Shown here in pieces: positions 40,188 through 52,089 of a stretch of DNA of 64,000 nucleotides. Location: contig NC_133121.1 of the NCBI RefSeq assembly GCF_033568475.1, positions 3,286,001 to 3,350,000 of the forward strand. Reading direction: 5' to 3'. Origin of the DNA: Henckelia pumila (lineage: Eukaryota > Streptophyta > Magnoliopsida > Lamiales > Gesneriaceae). A program made the translations under genes and the position numbers. The notes under the pieces were generated by a model. It worked only from the letters and a program-made list of their open reading frames with translations. It made no database searches and was not told where the DNA came from. The first letter of the stretch is position 1; each line of letters opens with the position of its first letter.

Positions 40188-42593
40188 ATGAGGGCTCCAC
40201 AAAGACCGATCCAAGCTGTGTCGTCGTGGGTGCGGCGGCAGCCACCCAAGGTGAAGGCGTTTCTGGCCGTCATCAGTGGTATGGCGGCGCTCGTGCTCCT
40301 CCGCGCAATTGTACACGATCACGACAATCTTTTCGTAGCTGCGGAAGCGGTTCACTCGATTGGAATCTCTGTTCTTATTTACAAGCTTATGAAGGAGAAA
40401 ACTTGCGCCGGTAATGGTTCAATTTTGTGTGTGTTTATGTGTTGGTTTAGTTTACGTGTTTGCTAGTGCTGGGGTTACTGTTTTAGGGTTTCATTTGAAT
40501 TGGGTGGTTGGTGGATGAGAAAGTTTGACACTTTTGGGGAGATCTTGTTCCGATTAAATTGGAAAAATGGGGAAATGTGGGAAGTGGCGTTGCTTTAGTA
40601 TTTCTTGTGTTGCAAAGATGTGATTTTCTGTACATTGTTTTCCTTTTGTTATGGAAAATATAATCTTGGGGTCTAGTTGCGGAATTATTTGCGCCATTCA
40701 AATGAAAGATGGAAAAAAACATTAATCCTGCCTAAAATCTGTGTTTTTTCCTTGGACCTTTGTGTTTTGCTAGTTTTTTGGGGCCAAGATCAACCATTAG
40801 TTCGACTTGAATTGTGAACTGTCTTTATAATTCCAACTAGTGTTTGTTTTTTAATTTAAATTTTCATGCTCCTAACATTAAGTTTGTGCAGGTCTATTAT
40901 GGGGTGTAAATATAATGTGCTGTAAACTAAAACATTGTTTTGCTTCTTCTATAATTTTGGTGTTGAAGGTAACAGAAAGTATGTGTTTGGGTTGCATTTC
41001 TTGGTGAACTATCTCCACTTTTAGTATAAGAATTGGGGCGTAGTGTGGATCTTTGGTGCTTTCTGAATGGATTGTTTTGTAATTTCCGAATGCTAATTCC
41101 CTCCAATTGTTTTTAAATTAAATGTTGCAGGGCTTTCACTCAAATCCCAGGAGCTGACGGCTATCTTTTTGGCTGTTAGATTGTACTGCAGTTTTGTTAT
41201 GGAATATGACATACACACGTTGCTTGACATGGCTACACTAGCGACAACCTTGTGGGTTATTTACATGATTCGGCTTAAGCTAAGGTCAAGTTACATGGAG
41301 GATAAGGACAATTTTGCACTATACTATGTGGTGAGTTTTAATATGTGCATGGGAATCATATTATCTTTGTCTTATTCTCTTGCCAAGTTGGAATAAAATT
41401 TGGATTTGACTGTTAAAAAAAATGAGTATATCATTTCTATGTGTTGCAGTTGGTTCCTTGTGCTGTTTTAGCTCTGTTGATACACCCATCTACATCACAT
41501 CACTTAGTCAACCGGATTGCTTGGGCCTTCTGTGTTTACCTTGAAGCCATTTCCGTCCTACCTCAACTAAGAGTGATGCAAAACACTAAGGTAGAGTTGT
41601 ACTTGGAATTTCTGTGTTACGTGCTAGCTAATTCCCGTTCATGTAGTAATTTTCGCTTGTCAATTCCTTTGCTACAGATTGTTGAACCATTTACGGCTCA
41701 TTATGTATTTGCATTGGGTGTTGCGAGGTTCCTGAGCTGTGCCCATTGGGTTCTCCAGGTTTGATACACCAACTTTATCATTATTTTTTAAGCATTCTTC
41801 AGTTGGCTTGGTGCAAAATGCGAATCACTGCAACTACCTATTATCTAATAATCCTACTCAAACGTTGCACCATTACTCATGAATAGTTACAAGGTACTAA
41901 ATGGGAGTAAAATGGGCTTCATGGAGTTATGTGATATGGTCATTTTATTTTGTTGAGCATGTGGAAGTTGATGTTTGACGTTCCCTATCTGGCTATTTCT
42001 TAGAAATCAGGCTATCAGGCCTATGATGTAATTTTTTTGTAATTTATGTGGAAATTATGTTTTCCTAAGTGTTATTCATATGATCTGTACTTACTGCGGA
42101 ATTATGTTTACGCATTTTGGAAGAATTTGAAAGTCTAATGGTTTTTGATATTACTCATCTGCTTGTGGAATCGCCATTGTGTTAATTCGTTAGAGGGGAA
42201 TAATTCGCTGTGCTATCCTATGTGATACAACGATTGAGATTTGACATTTAGGCTCTATGCACCGGAAAAGATTTTGAGTTGCACTACTACCACAAGCTAG
42301 ATTTTCATTGCTGTCTTACATTTGTGATTGCAATTGGCAGGTGTTGGACAGTCGTGGTCATCTTCTTGTGGCATTGGGTCATGGACTATGGCCATCAATG
42401 GTTCTTATATCAGAGATTGTTCAAACCTTCATCCTGGCCGACTTTTGTTATTACTACGTTAAAAGGTCTGCGTCCTTGGTCGTATAACTATCTTGCATAA
42501 TTCACTGTATTTCATCTCATCAATCTTGACGTGTTAACCTGCAGTGTATTCGGAGGGCAGCTTGTGCTGCGCCTTCCTTCTGGCGTGGTGTAA
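40188..42593 (+). CDS. ER lumen protein-retaining receptor family protein (long ERD2-like)
   Basis: Six exons (40188-40410, 41131-41330, 41450-41590, 41678-41758, 42341-42465, 42545-42593) encode 272 aa. The protein is almost wholly membrane helices, with family blocks GLSLKSQEL, FVMEYDIHT, LPQLRVMQNTK and VARFLSCAHWVLQV. The N-terminus MRAPQRP...SWVRRQPPKVKAF and the C-terminus GGQLVLRLPSGVV mark the longer plant ERD2-like branch rather than the 215-aa classical ERD2. Classical members return K/HDEL proteins from Golgi to ER; whether this branch binds the same signal is not clear. The same window encodes TRAP-alpha and UFD1, which also act at the ER, but this neighbourhood is chance or inherited order, not an operon. 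Confidence 0.94.
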
Positions 42594-42679
42594 TCACTTT
42601 GGTCCACGACACAGCTCAACCCAGTCCCCTTCATCATGAAAATCTGGTGAAATGAAATGCTACTTACTCAGGCAGATTC

Positions 42680-44860
42680 CTTATTTATATCAACCCGTTG
42701 GTTTACTATATACCCGATTGACTAAACCGTCGCAGCAGTAATTTGGTTTTACAATATGATTAGGCTGTGTAAGCATTTGAATGAATGATGATGATACTTG
42801 GCGTAGAACCCATGTTGGATGATGTTTCAGTTCTCTAAGGATTACGTTTTGTATCTCTGGACCTGTAACTCTCCAAAATGGATTGAGCTTGGGCCGTGTT
42901 TGGATTATACTTTGGATGAGGGGTAAACACTCAATAGTTTTGGTTTCTAGACACTTCAACTGAACAAGTATGTTTAAAATGGAAATAATTGAATGGAAAA
43001 AAGTATGTTTAAAATGAAAAAAAAAAGTATGTTTAAAATGGAAAAGAAAAATGAAATTAATATAATGAAATAATTGAATGATCAGGGACATAAATTTTGA
43101 TTGGATGTTTTTGAATATTTTTTCAATTATACATTCTCTACTCTGTGTGTGTGTGTGTGTGATATTTTAACAAGAGAGATTCTCGTTGTACCCCAAATAT
43201 GTAATGACAAAATAAATTCATATTTTGGAATCTAATTTTCTATATATATATATATATATATATAGATATATATATGTTTATTAAAAACAATAATCTATTC
43301 AGGAATTATAAATGTTTTTCCTTCCCAAATTTTAGCTACAACCTCACTCACATATAATGATAGAGACAGTATTATTAAAGATTTTGTATCTTTAATTCAT
43401 TAATTGATCACTAGAAATAATAAATGTAGTCATCCTTAGAAAGTAAATACATGTAGCCTTAGCCTATAAGGAACAGAAACACAATCACATTAATTAATAC
43501 CAAGAACCGAGCCTAAAGTTTGGTTTTCTTTTCAAAACCCATTTTTTATTGTACAGAAAATAAATCAAATATCATTATCCCCCAACCCCCAAAATACCTT
43601 TTCCGAAACTATTTTTTTTATCCATTTCTTTATTTTTCAAAGAAACCATTACGTTTATATTAATTTTTCATAAATTGTAAAAAAAAAAAATTTATTTTTA
43701 CTATCAAATTAGAATTCTTTAATTGTAGCTCATTTCAATCATAATTCACACAAATATATAATAATAACAATAATAATAATGTAAATGTTTTTTTTTTAAA
43801 TTTCTTTGCAATATTTTAGTTGTCCTAAGAGACTTGAAAGTTCTACACTTCTACTCTTTTTGTAAAGCATATAAATATAATATATATTATATAACAACAA
43901 ATACATGAGATGAGACTGCACCGCCACCAATAAACGCACTATATGTCTCGATTTATCATTATCAGTATCATTTTTCTTCTGGGAAAATTTTAAAATCCTA
44001 ATAAAGATAAGAGATTTACAGAAAGAAAACAGCTGTGAAGCAGAAAACACGAAGGAATAAGGATGGAGAATTTTGTTTTGTTTCAAGTGAATAAAGTTAG
44101 TGAAGGGGGACAACCTACTACGTACTAATAATAATATACATACATACATACCTACATACATACACATGTAATTTATATTAAAAAAATTATAACTAAACAC
44201 ACTTTCTCATTATATATATTACTAATTTATATTGCTCCTCTGACTTTAATCGAGTGATTCTTATCCTCTTTTTTTTTGTGTGTTTTCATGGCATAATACG
44301 TTAAAATATAGACGGGAAATGTTAATTTTAGTGGATAAACATGAAACTTAACTTAAAAAGAGACAAAAAAAAATGTATATTAGAAATTAAATGTATGCAC
44401 ATAAAGAGTACTAGTACATTAATGTAACCATCTAAATTCTAATGTTTCATTGTCTCCAATTATTTGCTAGTTGGAACGACTTGATATTCTAATTTCCCTT
44501 ATCTCCAATAATTTGCCAAAAAACAAATTTGGGTTGGAACGACTTGATATATTTTGACTATAAAAAATTTGAAAATAATTCCTAAACCCATATTCCCTCG
44601 TAATTTAATTTGTATGAGAGCCATGCAAGAAGATCACTATTTTCCTTCTGTGTTTTGAAATTTTTTGACCCATAATTTATTTAATATATTAAAAAAATGA
44701 TTGTATTTTTTCTATTCGAGTCGGTAGGCTACATTATTGGCATTGCAGAGCTCTGCGTTGTCTATTTGCATGCACGTACTTACTTCTCTGAGTTTCTATC
44801 TTGGCCCATCATAATATTTATTCAAGAAAATGCAAACCTTCCCGGCCTCTTTCAATATTA
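42680..44860. other. Intergenic stretch, ERD2-like to GASA
   Basis: ERD2-like 3' UTR to about 42900. A short GTATGTTTAAAATGGAAA unit is repeated in tandem near 42967-43040. Then (TG)n at 43145-43160, (TA)n near 43240-43275 and (TACA)n near 44140-44165. No gene supported; a 134-aa minus-strand frame here is low-complexity and unconvincing. Confidence 0.55.
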
Positions 44861-44878
44861 TGTGATCAAATTTTCTTC

Positions 44879-44886
44879 TATAAATA
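44879..44886 (+). promoter_or_regulatory. TATA box of the GASA gene
   Basis: TATAAATA, 84-91 bp upstream of the start codon, giving an expected transcript start near 44912. Confidence 0.7.
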
Positions 44887-44969
44887 GTTCCCTTATTGTC
44901 ACTTTCTTCAGATAAAAAAAAAACTTAAACTAGATCTCTTGTAATATTTCATATAGAATCACACAATTA

Positions 44970-45515
44970 ATGGCTGGTTTCAGAGTTCTTATTGCTTCAA
45001 TCTTGCTCACTCTGCTTGTCTTGCAGCAAGTCCAAGCATCTCAAGTAAATAAAGCTTTAGTTATTACATATATAAACATATATCTCTCCAATTTAATTTA
45101 AAATCTTCAAATTATATTTTGGTGACTTTAATTATGATATATATATATATATATATATATGCATATTGCAGATTAACAAGGCCGTTTCAGGAACTGTGGC
45201 TTCCTTCCCGAAAATAGGTAATTTATGAAATTTTGTTAAAAAAAAACTGAAAAGTTCTCTATAGTTTGTTTTCGTATTTTACGAGCTAATAGTGACACTA
45301 TAGTCTATATTTGTTGTTTTGTTTTTTCTGCAGACTGCGGCGGGGCCTGTGCGGTGAGGTGCAAATTGTCATCGAGGCCAAGGCTTTGCAAGAGGGCTTG
45401 CGGCACATGCTGCGCCAGGTGCAACTGTGTTCCGCCGGGCACGTATGGAAATTACGAGGCCTGCGCTTGCTACGCAACCATGACAACTCGTGGTAACAAG
45501 CGCAAGTGCCCGTAG
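44970..45515 (+). CDS. GASA: GASA/Snakin cysteine-rich secreted peptide
   Basis: Three exons (44970-45044, 45172-45217, 45334-45515) encode 100 aa. Residues 1 to about 23 are a signal peptide (VLIASILLTLLVLQQVQA). A short variable linker follows. Exon 3 carries the GASA domain with exactly 12 Cys in the family spacing, including CKRACGTCCARCNCVPPGT, then NYEACACYATMTT and the terminal KCP. Such peptides are secreted, held by six disulfides, often gibberellin-responsive, and act in growth or antimicrobial defence. The last intron interrupts just before the first Cys, as usual. TATA box at 44879. Confidence 0.96.
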
Positions 45516-45840
45516 TATATTATATAGTTTGCATTTTCTTGAATAAATAAATATATATTATGGGCCGGTGCTTGTTTGATTTCTTGTGCTTGAGTTCTTG
45601 TATTTTCGTTTGCTTTGTTCTTTTCTTTCAAGTTACTTGAAGCGTAACTGGAATTGTTTCTTCGTTCTGGCGTGGAATAAGATTTTCTATATGTATATAT
45701 CTGAGTGACACTGTTTTATTTGCTAATTATAAGCTAACCTGAAAGGTGGTAATTAAATGACGGAAACAGGGCTATTACAGATGATATGTTAATTAAAAAA
45801 ACTCTCAAATGAAATCAAACACCAGATTAATAAATTCCTT

Positions 45841-45985
45841 TAATACGTTCCATGTGATTCCTCATGCATGTGCTATGCTTAATTCTCAAATTTTCACCAG
45901 ACACCACACGTCAACTTGCTCATCACCATCCAATCAAGATTCAAAGAGGGGCTCACTTTGTTTCATATATACAAGATCTATGAAG
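45841..45985 (+). pseudogene. Remnant of a SAUR promoter (no ORF left)
   Basis: Shares the promoter blocks of the intact SAUR gene in the same order: GATTCCTCATG, a GTGCTATG-like block, TTTTCACCAGACACCACACGTCAAC, then CATATATACAA as a TATA-like end. No SAUR start or coding sequence follows. Best read as a decayed SAUR copy or a duplicated promoter. Confidence 0.5.
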
Positions 45986-46441
45986 TTAAGCGAAAGAAGT
46001 ATATGATTCATTCATTCACGCATCGATAGAGCATGCCACGAAATAACATGTATATTACATTTTCATTGAATATGTTTATTTATCTTTATTGTCCCAAAAA
46101 CCCTGCATGTCACCGGGCGCTGAATTCGGTATTCAGATGATGGAAGGATTTGAAGAGGAGAGGACAATGCTGGTTGTTTATTTCAAATATGAGCATGTAC
46201 CTAAAATTTGTGTCAAATTATTAAAATTTAGACCTGTTATTTAAGTGTTAACCCTGTAACAGAATCTATCTTGGAATCCATTAATGCAAAGGATGACTTA
46301 GATGGTCCCTGTCTCTTTCAAACTAGGGACAATGGAACTTCAGACATGACATGGTTTCTTTTCCCTACTTTTCATCAAGTACTTAGACTTCCATATTTGC
46401 TAAGGAGCAGCAGATCTATGGCCCAACAATAACCATACCTA

Positions 46442-46605
46442 GCTCCTAAGGGGATGTCCAACACTTTTTTGGACTAGTCTGTTACACATGGCTTGCCTAA
46501 TGTGATTTACCTGACTAACGTAGTTTGCAGGCTATTGCGTTAGTTCGGGGTTTACCCATTGCACACAGAAGGTAACGGCTGCGGGTTCCCATGTCAAAAA
46601 AAAAA
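46442..46605 (+). mobile_element. SINE-like retroposon with 17-bp target duplication
   Basis: About 164 bp ending in an A tail (46596-46605 and on into the duplication). It is flanked by the perfect 17-bp direct repeat AACAATAACCATACCTA (46425-46441 and 46606-46622). The 3' part reads GGCTGCGGGTTCCC then ATGTC and poly-A, resembling tails of plant SINEs. The head lacks a clear tRNA-type A/B box pair. The related SAUR copy at 48360-48400 shows the uninterrupted site, so this insertion is younger than the SAUR duplication. Confidence 0.8.
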
Positions 46606-46945
46606 AACAATAACCATACCTAACTGCAGAAATAAGATTCATAACTGGTCTAAGGCTGCATATGGCGGAAAGACGACTCTTACCGACATGTTAGGAAGCC
46701 AACAAACCTACGGATAGGAATCTCCATGGAAATCACAAAAATTCAATGCTATGACAACATAATGGCCCCTCTGTGCCATATGCTATGTTATCTTGAGTAT
46801 GATGTTTTATCGTCTGAGTTTTCCTCGTTTCAATCTGTTATATATCGATTTTTTAAGATGTCATATGCGATTCCTCATGTGTTATGTTCCTCAGAATTCA
46901 CTAGACTCACACCACACATCAACTGCCACTCTGGTCAAGAATTCC

Positions 46946-46953
46946 TATATATA
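46946..46953 (+). promoter_or_regulatory. TATA box of the SAUR gene
   Basis: TATATATA about 125 bp upstream of the SAUR start codon, with a conserved block of SAUR promoter sequence before it. Confidence 0.55.
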
Positions 46954-47073
46954 CTCCACTCAGATGACCTTATACAAACACAAGTCACAAGTACTCTTCA
47001 AGAAACTAATCAAGCTTTCTACCAAGGTCTGTAGTCTCCTCCTCTGTTCTTCGTCGATTCATACTTCAAAACA

Positions 47074-47358
47074 ATGATGGCCATTCGTCAAATTCTGAGA
47101 TGCTCTTCATTCAAAGCGAAAGGATCGACTTCAATGGGAGCTGGTGTTCCAAGGGGTCATTTTGTGGTTTATGTTGGGGAGAGTACCGAAAAGAAGAGAT
47201 TCGTTGTTCCAATATCATACTTGAATGAACCTTTGTTTCAAGATTTACTGAGTCGAGCTGAAGAAGAATTCGGATTCAATCATCCAACTGGTGGCCTCAC
47301 CATTCCCTGCAACGAGGATCAGTTCACTAATCTCACCTCTTGCTTGGCCAGATCATGA
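47074..47358 (+). CDS. SAUR: SAUR (small auxin-up RNA) protein
   Basis: Intronless 94-aa ORF, the usual SAUR length and structure. The N-terminus is MMAIRQILRCSSFKAK (start at either of two adjacent ATGs). The SAUR domain follows: VPRGHFVVYVGES, RFVVPISYLNEPLFQDLLSRAEEEFGF, and HPTGGLTIPCNEDQF. SAURs of this class inhibit PP2C.D phosphatases and so activate plasma-membrane proton pumps, driving auxin-induced cell expansion. The gene lies among two decayed copies of itself (45841 and 48487-48870), so this is the surviving member of a small tandem array. Confidence 0.95.
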   Translation: MMAIRQILRCSSFKAKGSTSMGAGVPRGHFVVYVGESTEKKRFVVPISYLNEPLFQDLLSRAEEEFGFNHPTGGLTIPCNEDQFTNLTSCLARS

Positions 47359-47399
47359 TATGAATGGACGAAAAATGAAACATAGAAAACTTCATATGC

Positions 47400-48250
47400 T
47401 AGATAGATTCTAGGATCTTTTTCCGTTTCAATACATAGACTAGTAAAGTCTTGTTAAGATTGTACATCAGCCAAACTATATTACAGTTTCATAAAAGGTT
47501 ATATAACATACAGAATCTTCATATTTTTCGCTCTGCTACTTCGTTGACTCCAAACAGTTTCATCTCGCCATTTTTCTTCTCCACAAGCCAGTTTTATAGC
47601 CAAATATGTTAGATTCAAATAGTTCTGTACATCAACATAGTTGGAACAATCTTCTGTTCAGATGCCTGCATGAAATCATAATAATTTAAAGCATCCCTTG
47701 AATGTTTTATTTGTCCTTTTTCCCCCCATAAAAATCTGTAAGGTTTCATATATAGCATCTGGACCGGGACGGGGACCTTCTTGTCACACCTAGCATCACA
47801 GGTTAGAGGTAATACTCGATACAATAATCAAGCTTTATTAGTAATTATATCGCATTTATTCATACCTTGCGAAAACAATTAAATTTAGCTTCTACAAATC
47901 CCCATTATGTTAGTGTATGAACATTTTTCAAACGTTTCACACAAACCAAGAAGAGATCTAGCACTGCATAATTCAAGAAATGTGAGCTTTGAATGCCAGA
48001 GAACAGATGTTTTCAAGTTTTTTGCCCAATGTCATCACATAAATTTTGCTTAGATCTTTTCTTCCAGAGACATCAGACATATTGTAAGCATCATTCTTCC
48101 AAGCAATGTGTTATTTTTTTATCCAACATTCACACAAAACAGCACCTTACAACCCTGTACTACAGTAAACAGAATCTTTCGAGGTCCGATCCCTAACGTT
48201 AGCTGGTCCATATATAGTTTCACCGAGAGATAAACACCGGGACTTTTCAT
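47400..48250. other. Spacer between SAUR and decayed copy
   Basis: SAUR 3' UTR, then sequence with no recognised gene. Several short minus-strand frames are unconvincing. Confidence 0.5.
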
Positions 48251-48254
48251 TTGA

Positions 48255-48870
48255 TCGATGATCGCGACATTCAGAGGGACAGTGGCAAGTGAGACATGAC
48301 ATGGTTTCTGTTTCCAAGTCATTATCAAGAATCTCAGCTTGCATATTAATTGAATGACCCTACCAATCATAACACCAAACAGCAGAAATAAACATAGATA
48401 AGCCTCTCACTTTGATGTTAGGACCCCAACAGGCCAATTCGTCTGAATCTCTCTACTGAAATCATACAATGCAATGATATGACATAATGAACCTTTGCAC
48501 CATAAGCCGTATCATCTTGTATACGGTGCAGTACCAAAAAAACGTACACGGGGTTTTCTTGTTTTTGATCAGCTATCGACAGTATTCAATTTGGTTCCTC
48601 ATGTGCTATGTTACTCAAAATTCGCGGCCTCGTTCAAGATCTCTAGCTAATATGACATTAACATGTTCGTCTCTATAAGTATACACACACTTGGATATGT
48701 CGCCTCACGCAACAAACCTTCAAATGATGCATCTTTAGCTTGGTTTCTTATTACTTTTAGCAGATTCTTTCTTTTTATGTTCTTCCTTGTAATTCAACTT
48801 TACTACTTCAGAACAGATATGACAATTTGTCAAATGCTGAGACGGTCTTAACTCGAAGCAAACGAAACAT
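48255..48870 (+). pseudogene. Decayed SAUR copy with promoter
   Basis: Aligns in order with 46290-47110 around the intact SAUR: GACATGACATGGTTTCT, the AGAAATAA region, CTACTGAAATCA, TTCCTCATGTGCTATGTTACTC, a TATAAGTA TATA-box equivalent (about 48675), and the start ATG at 48819. The SAUR frame reads only about ten residues (MTICQMLRRS, compare MAIRQILRCS) before a stop, and the SAUR domain is missing downstream. A truncated tandem duplicate. Confidence 0.75.
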
Positions 48871-49028
48871 ATTCGATGGAAACGAATGTTTCATAGGATT
48901 AACATTTGGACCCTTTCTTCTCTAGAACATGTAACTTTCTTATATTTGTTGTATTTGCTAACAAAATAAATTAAATTGAATAATCTCTTTTTAATGATTC
49001 TTCGTGAACCAATCAACTATTTCAAGTT

Positions 49029-50125
49029 GGATAATGCTACGTGTACATAGAGTCTTACAAAGAGGCTTACACGTCATATTAAATTAGGAAAATATATCAA
49101 AATTTTTTTAAAATATCTATATTTTCAACCTACAATTATTTTTCTTGTTCAAAAAAACTCTTAACAAAAAGTATTATATTTTATTTTATTATTTATTGTG
49201 TAGTATTAGGGGTGTCAAAATTAAACCCGACATCAGTTTACAGATAATTATCGAATTAAGGTGGAGGTTTTGGGGTTCAGGTTAGACCCGAAATATTTGA
49301 ATTTTTTAAATTTTTAACAAAATAATTAAATACACATAATAATAATTAATATATTTTAATTTAAATACATAATAACAAAATCTTACTTATATAATTTTAT
49401 ATAATTTAAATTTGAAAGTTCAAGTGTACAAAGTTTAAAATATACTTAATACAAAAAATAAAAATTATTTTTAAAAATTAATATTTTACAAAATAATTAT
49501 TACATGTTGAAAATCTATGATACAATATACAATATTTTTTTTTCAAACATACAATATATAAAAATATAGTAAATATTTTTTAATTCTATAAATAAGTAAA
49601 TAACTTTTTAAAAATTTATCAAATCCGATCAATAGCGACCTACTCGAACTCGACTAACCCGATCAACCCAAACCTAATGATTTGATTTTTTATTTTGTTT
49701 TTTAACAAAATAATTAATTACTACACATAATAATAAATAAATATATTTTAATTTGAATACATAATAATAAAATATCGCTTATATATGATTTAAATTTGAA
49801 AGTTTAATTTTAAAATTTTAAAATATATTTAATAGAAAAAAATAAACAATTATTATTTTTGTTGAACTCAGTAAATAATTATATTTTCATAATTATATTT
49901 TAAAATTTTATAAAATATTTATTTTTGTTGAACTCAGTAAAATTAATTTTATAAGTAAGTAATAAAAAATAATAATATTTTTGTTAAAAGATTTTTTTAG
50001 CAAGACAAAGAATTAATTGTAGATTGAAAAAAAAAGAATTTTTTAAAAAAAATTTAAGATACTTTCCTAATTTAATATGATATATAACCCTTTATATAAA
50101 ACTATATGTACATATAGCATTATCC
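49029..50125. mobile_element. Fold-back Mutator-like MITE, 1.1 kb
   Basis: The ends are GGATAATGCTACGTGTACAT (left) and GGATAATGCTATATGTACAT (right, reverse-complemented). The arms pair for about 150 bp or more, including CATATTAAATTAGGAAA. The perfect 9-bp duplication TTTCAAGTT flanks it (49020-49028 and 50126-50134). Inside are two direct copies of an AT-rich unit (about 49310-49470 and 49690-49850). No transposase. A MULE-type non-autonomous element by its 9-bp duplication and long inverted repeats; the internal repeat may be a second, nested element. Confidence 0.75.
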
Positions 50126-50400
50126 TTTCAAGTTTGAATTGCTATCATCATCTCTATACAACTTTTTAAATTACCATACCTTAAAAGTGGGGGACTGATT
50201 TCTAAAAATGAAAAGGTTGAGGGTCGAAATGTAAATATCCAATCATCGAAAGACACGTACTCACATGGTACTGGTCATTACAAATTTGATTGTAGGCCTT
50301 CCCGTAGGAGATTTTGATCCCTGCGATGATCCCACCCAATTGGGAACCCTAAGTACATTTCGAGCTTCGAGCAATTTAGCAATTCATTTTGTTTGTTGTA

Positions 50401-52076
50401 ATGTCTCAGAGTCAAGGTGCTGATCAGCCGGATGTAGCTGACCCGCTTCTAAAATCACAGAGCTCAAAAATGGCAAAATCGGAAGACAATGAGAAAAAAG
50501 TAAGATATTTTCTGTAATTTGCGATTATTAAATTATTGGGAATTGGTGAAATGTTTGAAAGAAAATCGATTGACATTATCCAAAAAGATCATTTTTGTAT
50601 GATTTATGAATTTTGCTAATTTTAAAACACTTTGTGTGGTTGTTGCGAATCATATAGAGCTTGGTTAAGAAGCTTAAAGATTCAGAAATCTGTCTTCCCA
50701 TTGTTTATGGTAACATTGCGGTTTGGCTGGGCAAGAAGGCGACCGAGTGAGTATTAAATTTGTTTTTTTTTTTTAAATAATAATTTGTGAGATCATAGCA
50801 ATGGTAGTGTTGAAAGTGTTTGATAAAATTATTGATTAGTTTTTCATTTATCACTGTTCTTTTGCTTGATCAGGCATCAATCACATAAGTGGACAATATA
50901 TGTTCGTGGGGCGACGAATGAGGATCTGGGAGTGGTGGTAAAGCGTGTGGTATTTCAACTGCATTCGAGCTTTAATAATCCCACGAGGATTATCGAGACT
51001 CCGCCTTTTGAGTTATCCGAGTCTGGATGGGGTGAATTCGAAATTGCCATGACCCTTTTCTTCCATGCTGATGTCAGCGAGAAACCGTTGCACTTGTGAG
51101 CCACTCAACTTGTTATAATGTTATCTTTTGTGTATGGAACAGACTAGGAATAAAAACAACAGTTGCGCCATTTTTCAAATATGGTGGTGTCGTTTCTTGT
51201 TTGTGTAGGTTTCACCATTTGAAGTTGTATCCAGAGGATGAGTCTGGTCCCCTTTCCATTAAGAAGCCTGTTGTTGTGGAAGCCTATGATGAAATTGTTT
51301 TCTCAGAGCCTACAGAGGCGTTCTTTGCTCGGGCACAAAATTATCCTGCACTTGTTGTACCTAGACTGCCTGTTGACTTTACAATGCCTCCTGGTATGTT
51401 TTGTTCTGTTTTTCTTAATCGAATTTACAGTGTTGGTTGTTCATGACACTGTGGGAATGATATCGATTCATCTGGTTTTTATAGTGCCTATGGAGGAACA
51501 TGGCGACGGGAAGAGAGGTGACACCAAAGATCATCCCCTGAACCAATGGTTTACCAATTTCTCTGAGGCTGATGAACTATTAAAACTCGCTGCAGCTCGC
51601 CAGCAGGTAAGTAATGATATGAGATCGTACAATATCAAACATTCTGAGCTTGAAATGCTTCGAGATTGGGAGGGGAATATCACTTTTCCCACTGCATAAA
51701 TAAAATTAAAAGAAGTAAAGAATGACCTCTGAAAAACCACTGTTTCGATGGTAATAATCTATTAAGAAAAGAAACTAAGATGTAAATTGTTAGGAGACAG
51801 AATTTGAACTGCCAGCGACTTGCTTGTTCTATTTTACAGTTCCCTATGTGAATGAATTGATGAATTTGCCATGTGTTTCAAACTTGTTTGCTGCTATATT
51901 AGCCCAATCTGTATAACGTGAATGGAAGTACGTGATAGTACGCTCTTTCGTATACTCAAATACTGTTGCTTGGCTGTTATCTGAATACATAGGTGCAAGC
52001 ACACATTGCAAGACTGAGAAGGCAGATGAATTTGATAGATGGGCAGCAACAACACTTGAAAGCATCTGACCTGTAA
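50401..52076 (+). CDS. YAF9A: YEATS-domain protein YAF9/GAS41 (TAF14b-like)
   Basis: Six exons (50401-50499, 50658-50746, 50874-51095, 51209-51393, 51485-51606, 51993-52076) encode 266 aa. After a polar N-terminus the YEATS domain spans about residues 40-185: [46 protein letters not shown] with the aromatic acyl-lysine cage residues, and [10 protein letters not shown]. The C-terminal helix [18 protein letters not shown] followed by ARLRRQMN is the coiled coil that joins the SWR1 and NuA4 complexes. The family reads acetylated histone H3 and supports H2A.Z loading. The C-terminus ...SDL matches Arabidopsis YAF9A as I recall it; a TGA seen two codons earlier is out of frame. Convergent with the bZIP gene. 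Confidence 0.95.
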
Positions 52077-52089
52077 ACGTTCTTTACAT

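Noticed and set aside
42690-43091. 133-aa minus-strand frame downstream of the ERD2-like gene
   Set aside because: Composed of a short tandem repeat and the antisense 3' UTR; no recognisable domain.
43796-44200. 134-aa minus-strand frame
   Set aside because: Low-complexity AT-rich translation, no family motif, crosses a (TACA)n repeat, and has no splice or promoter context.
51096-51446. Separate 116-aa gene inside the YAF9 locus
   Set aside because: It is exon 4 of YAF9 read through its flanking introns.
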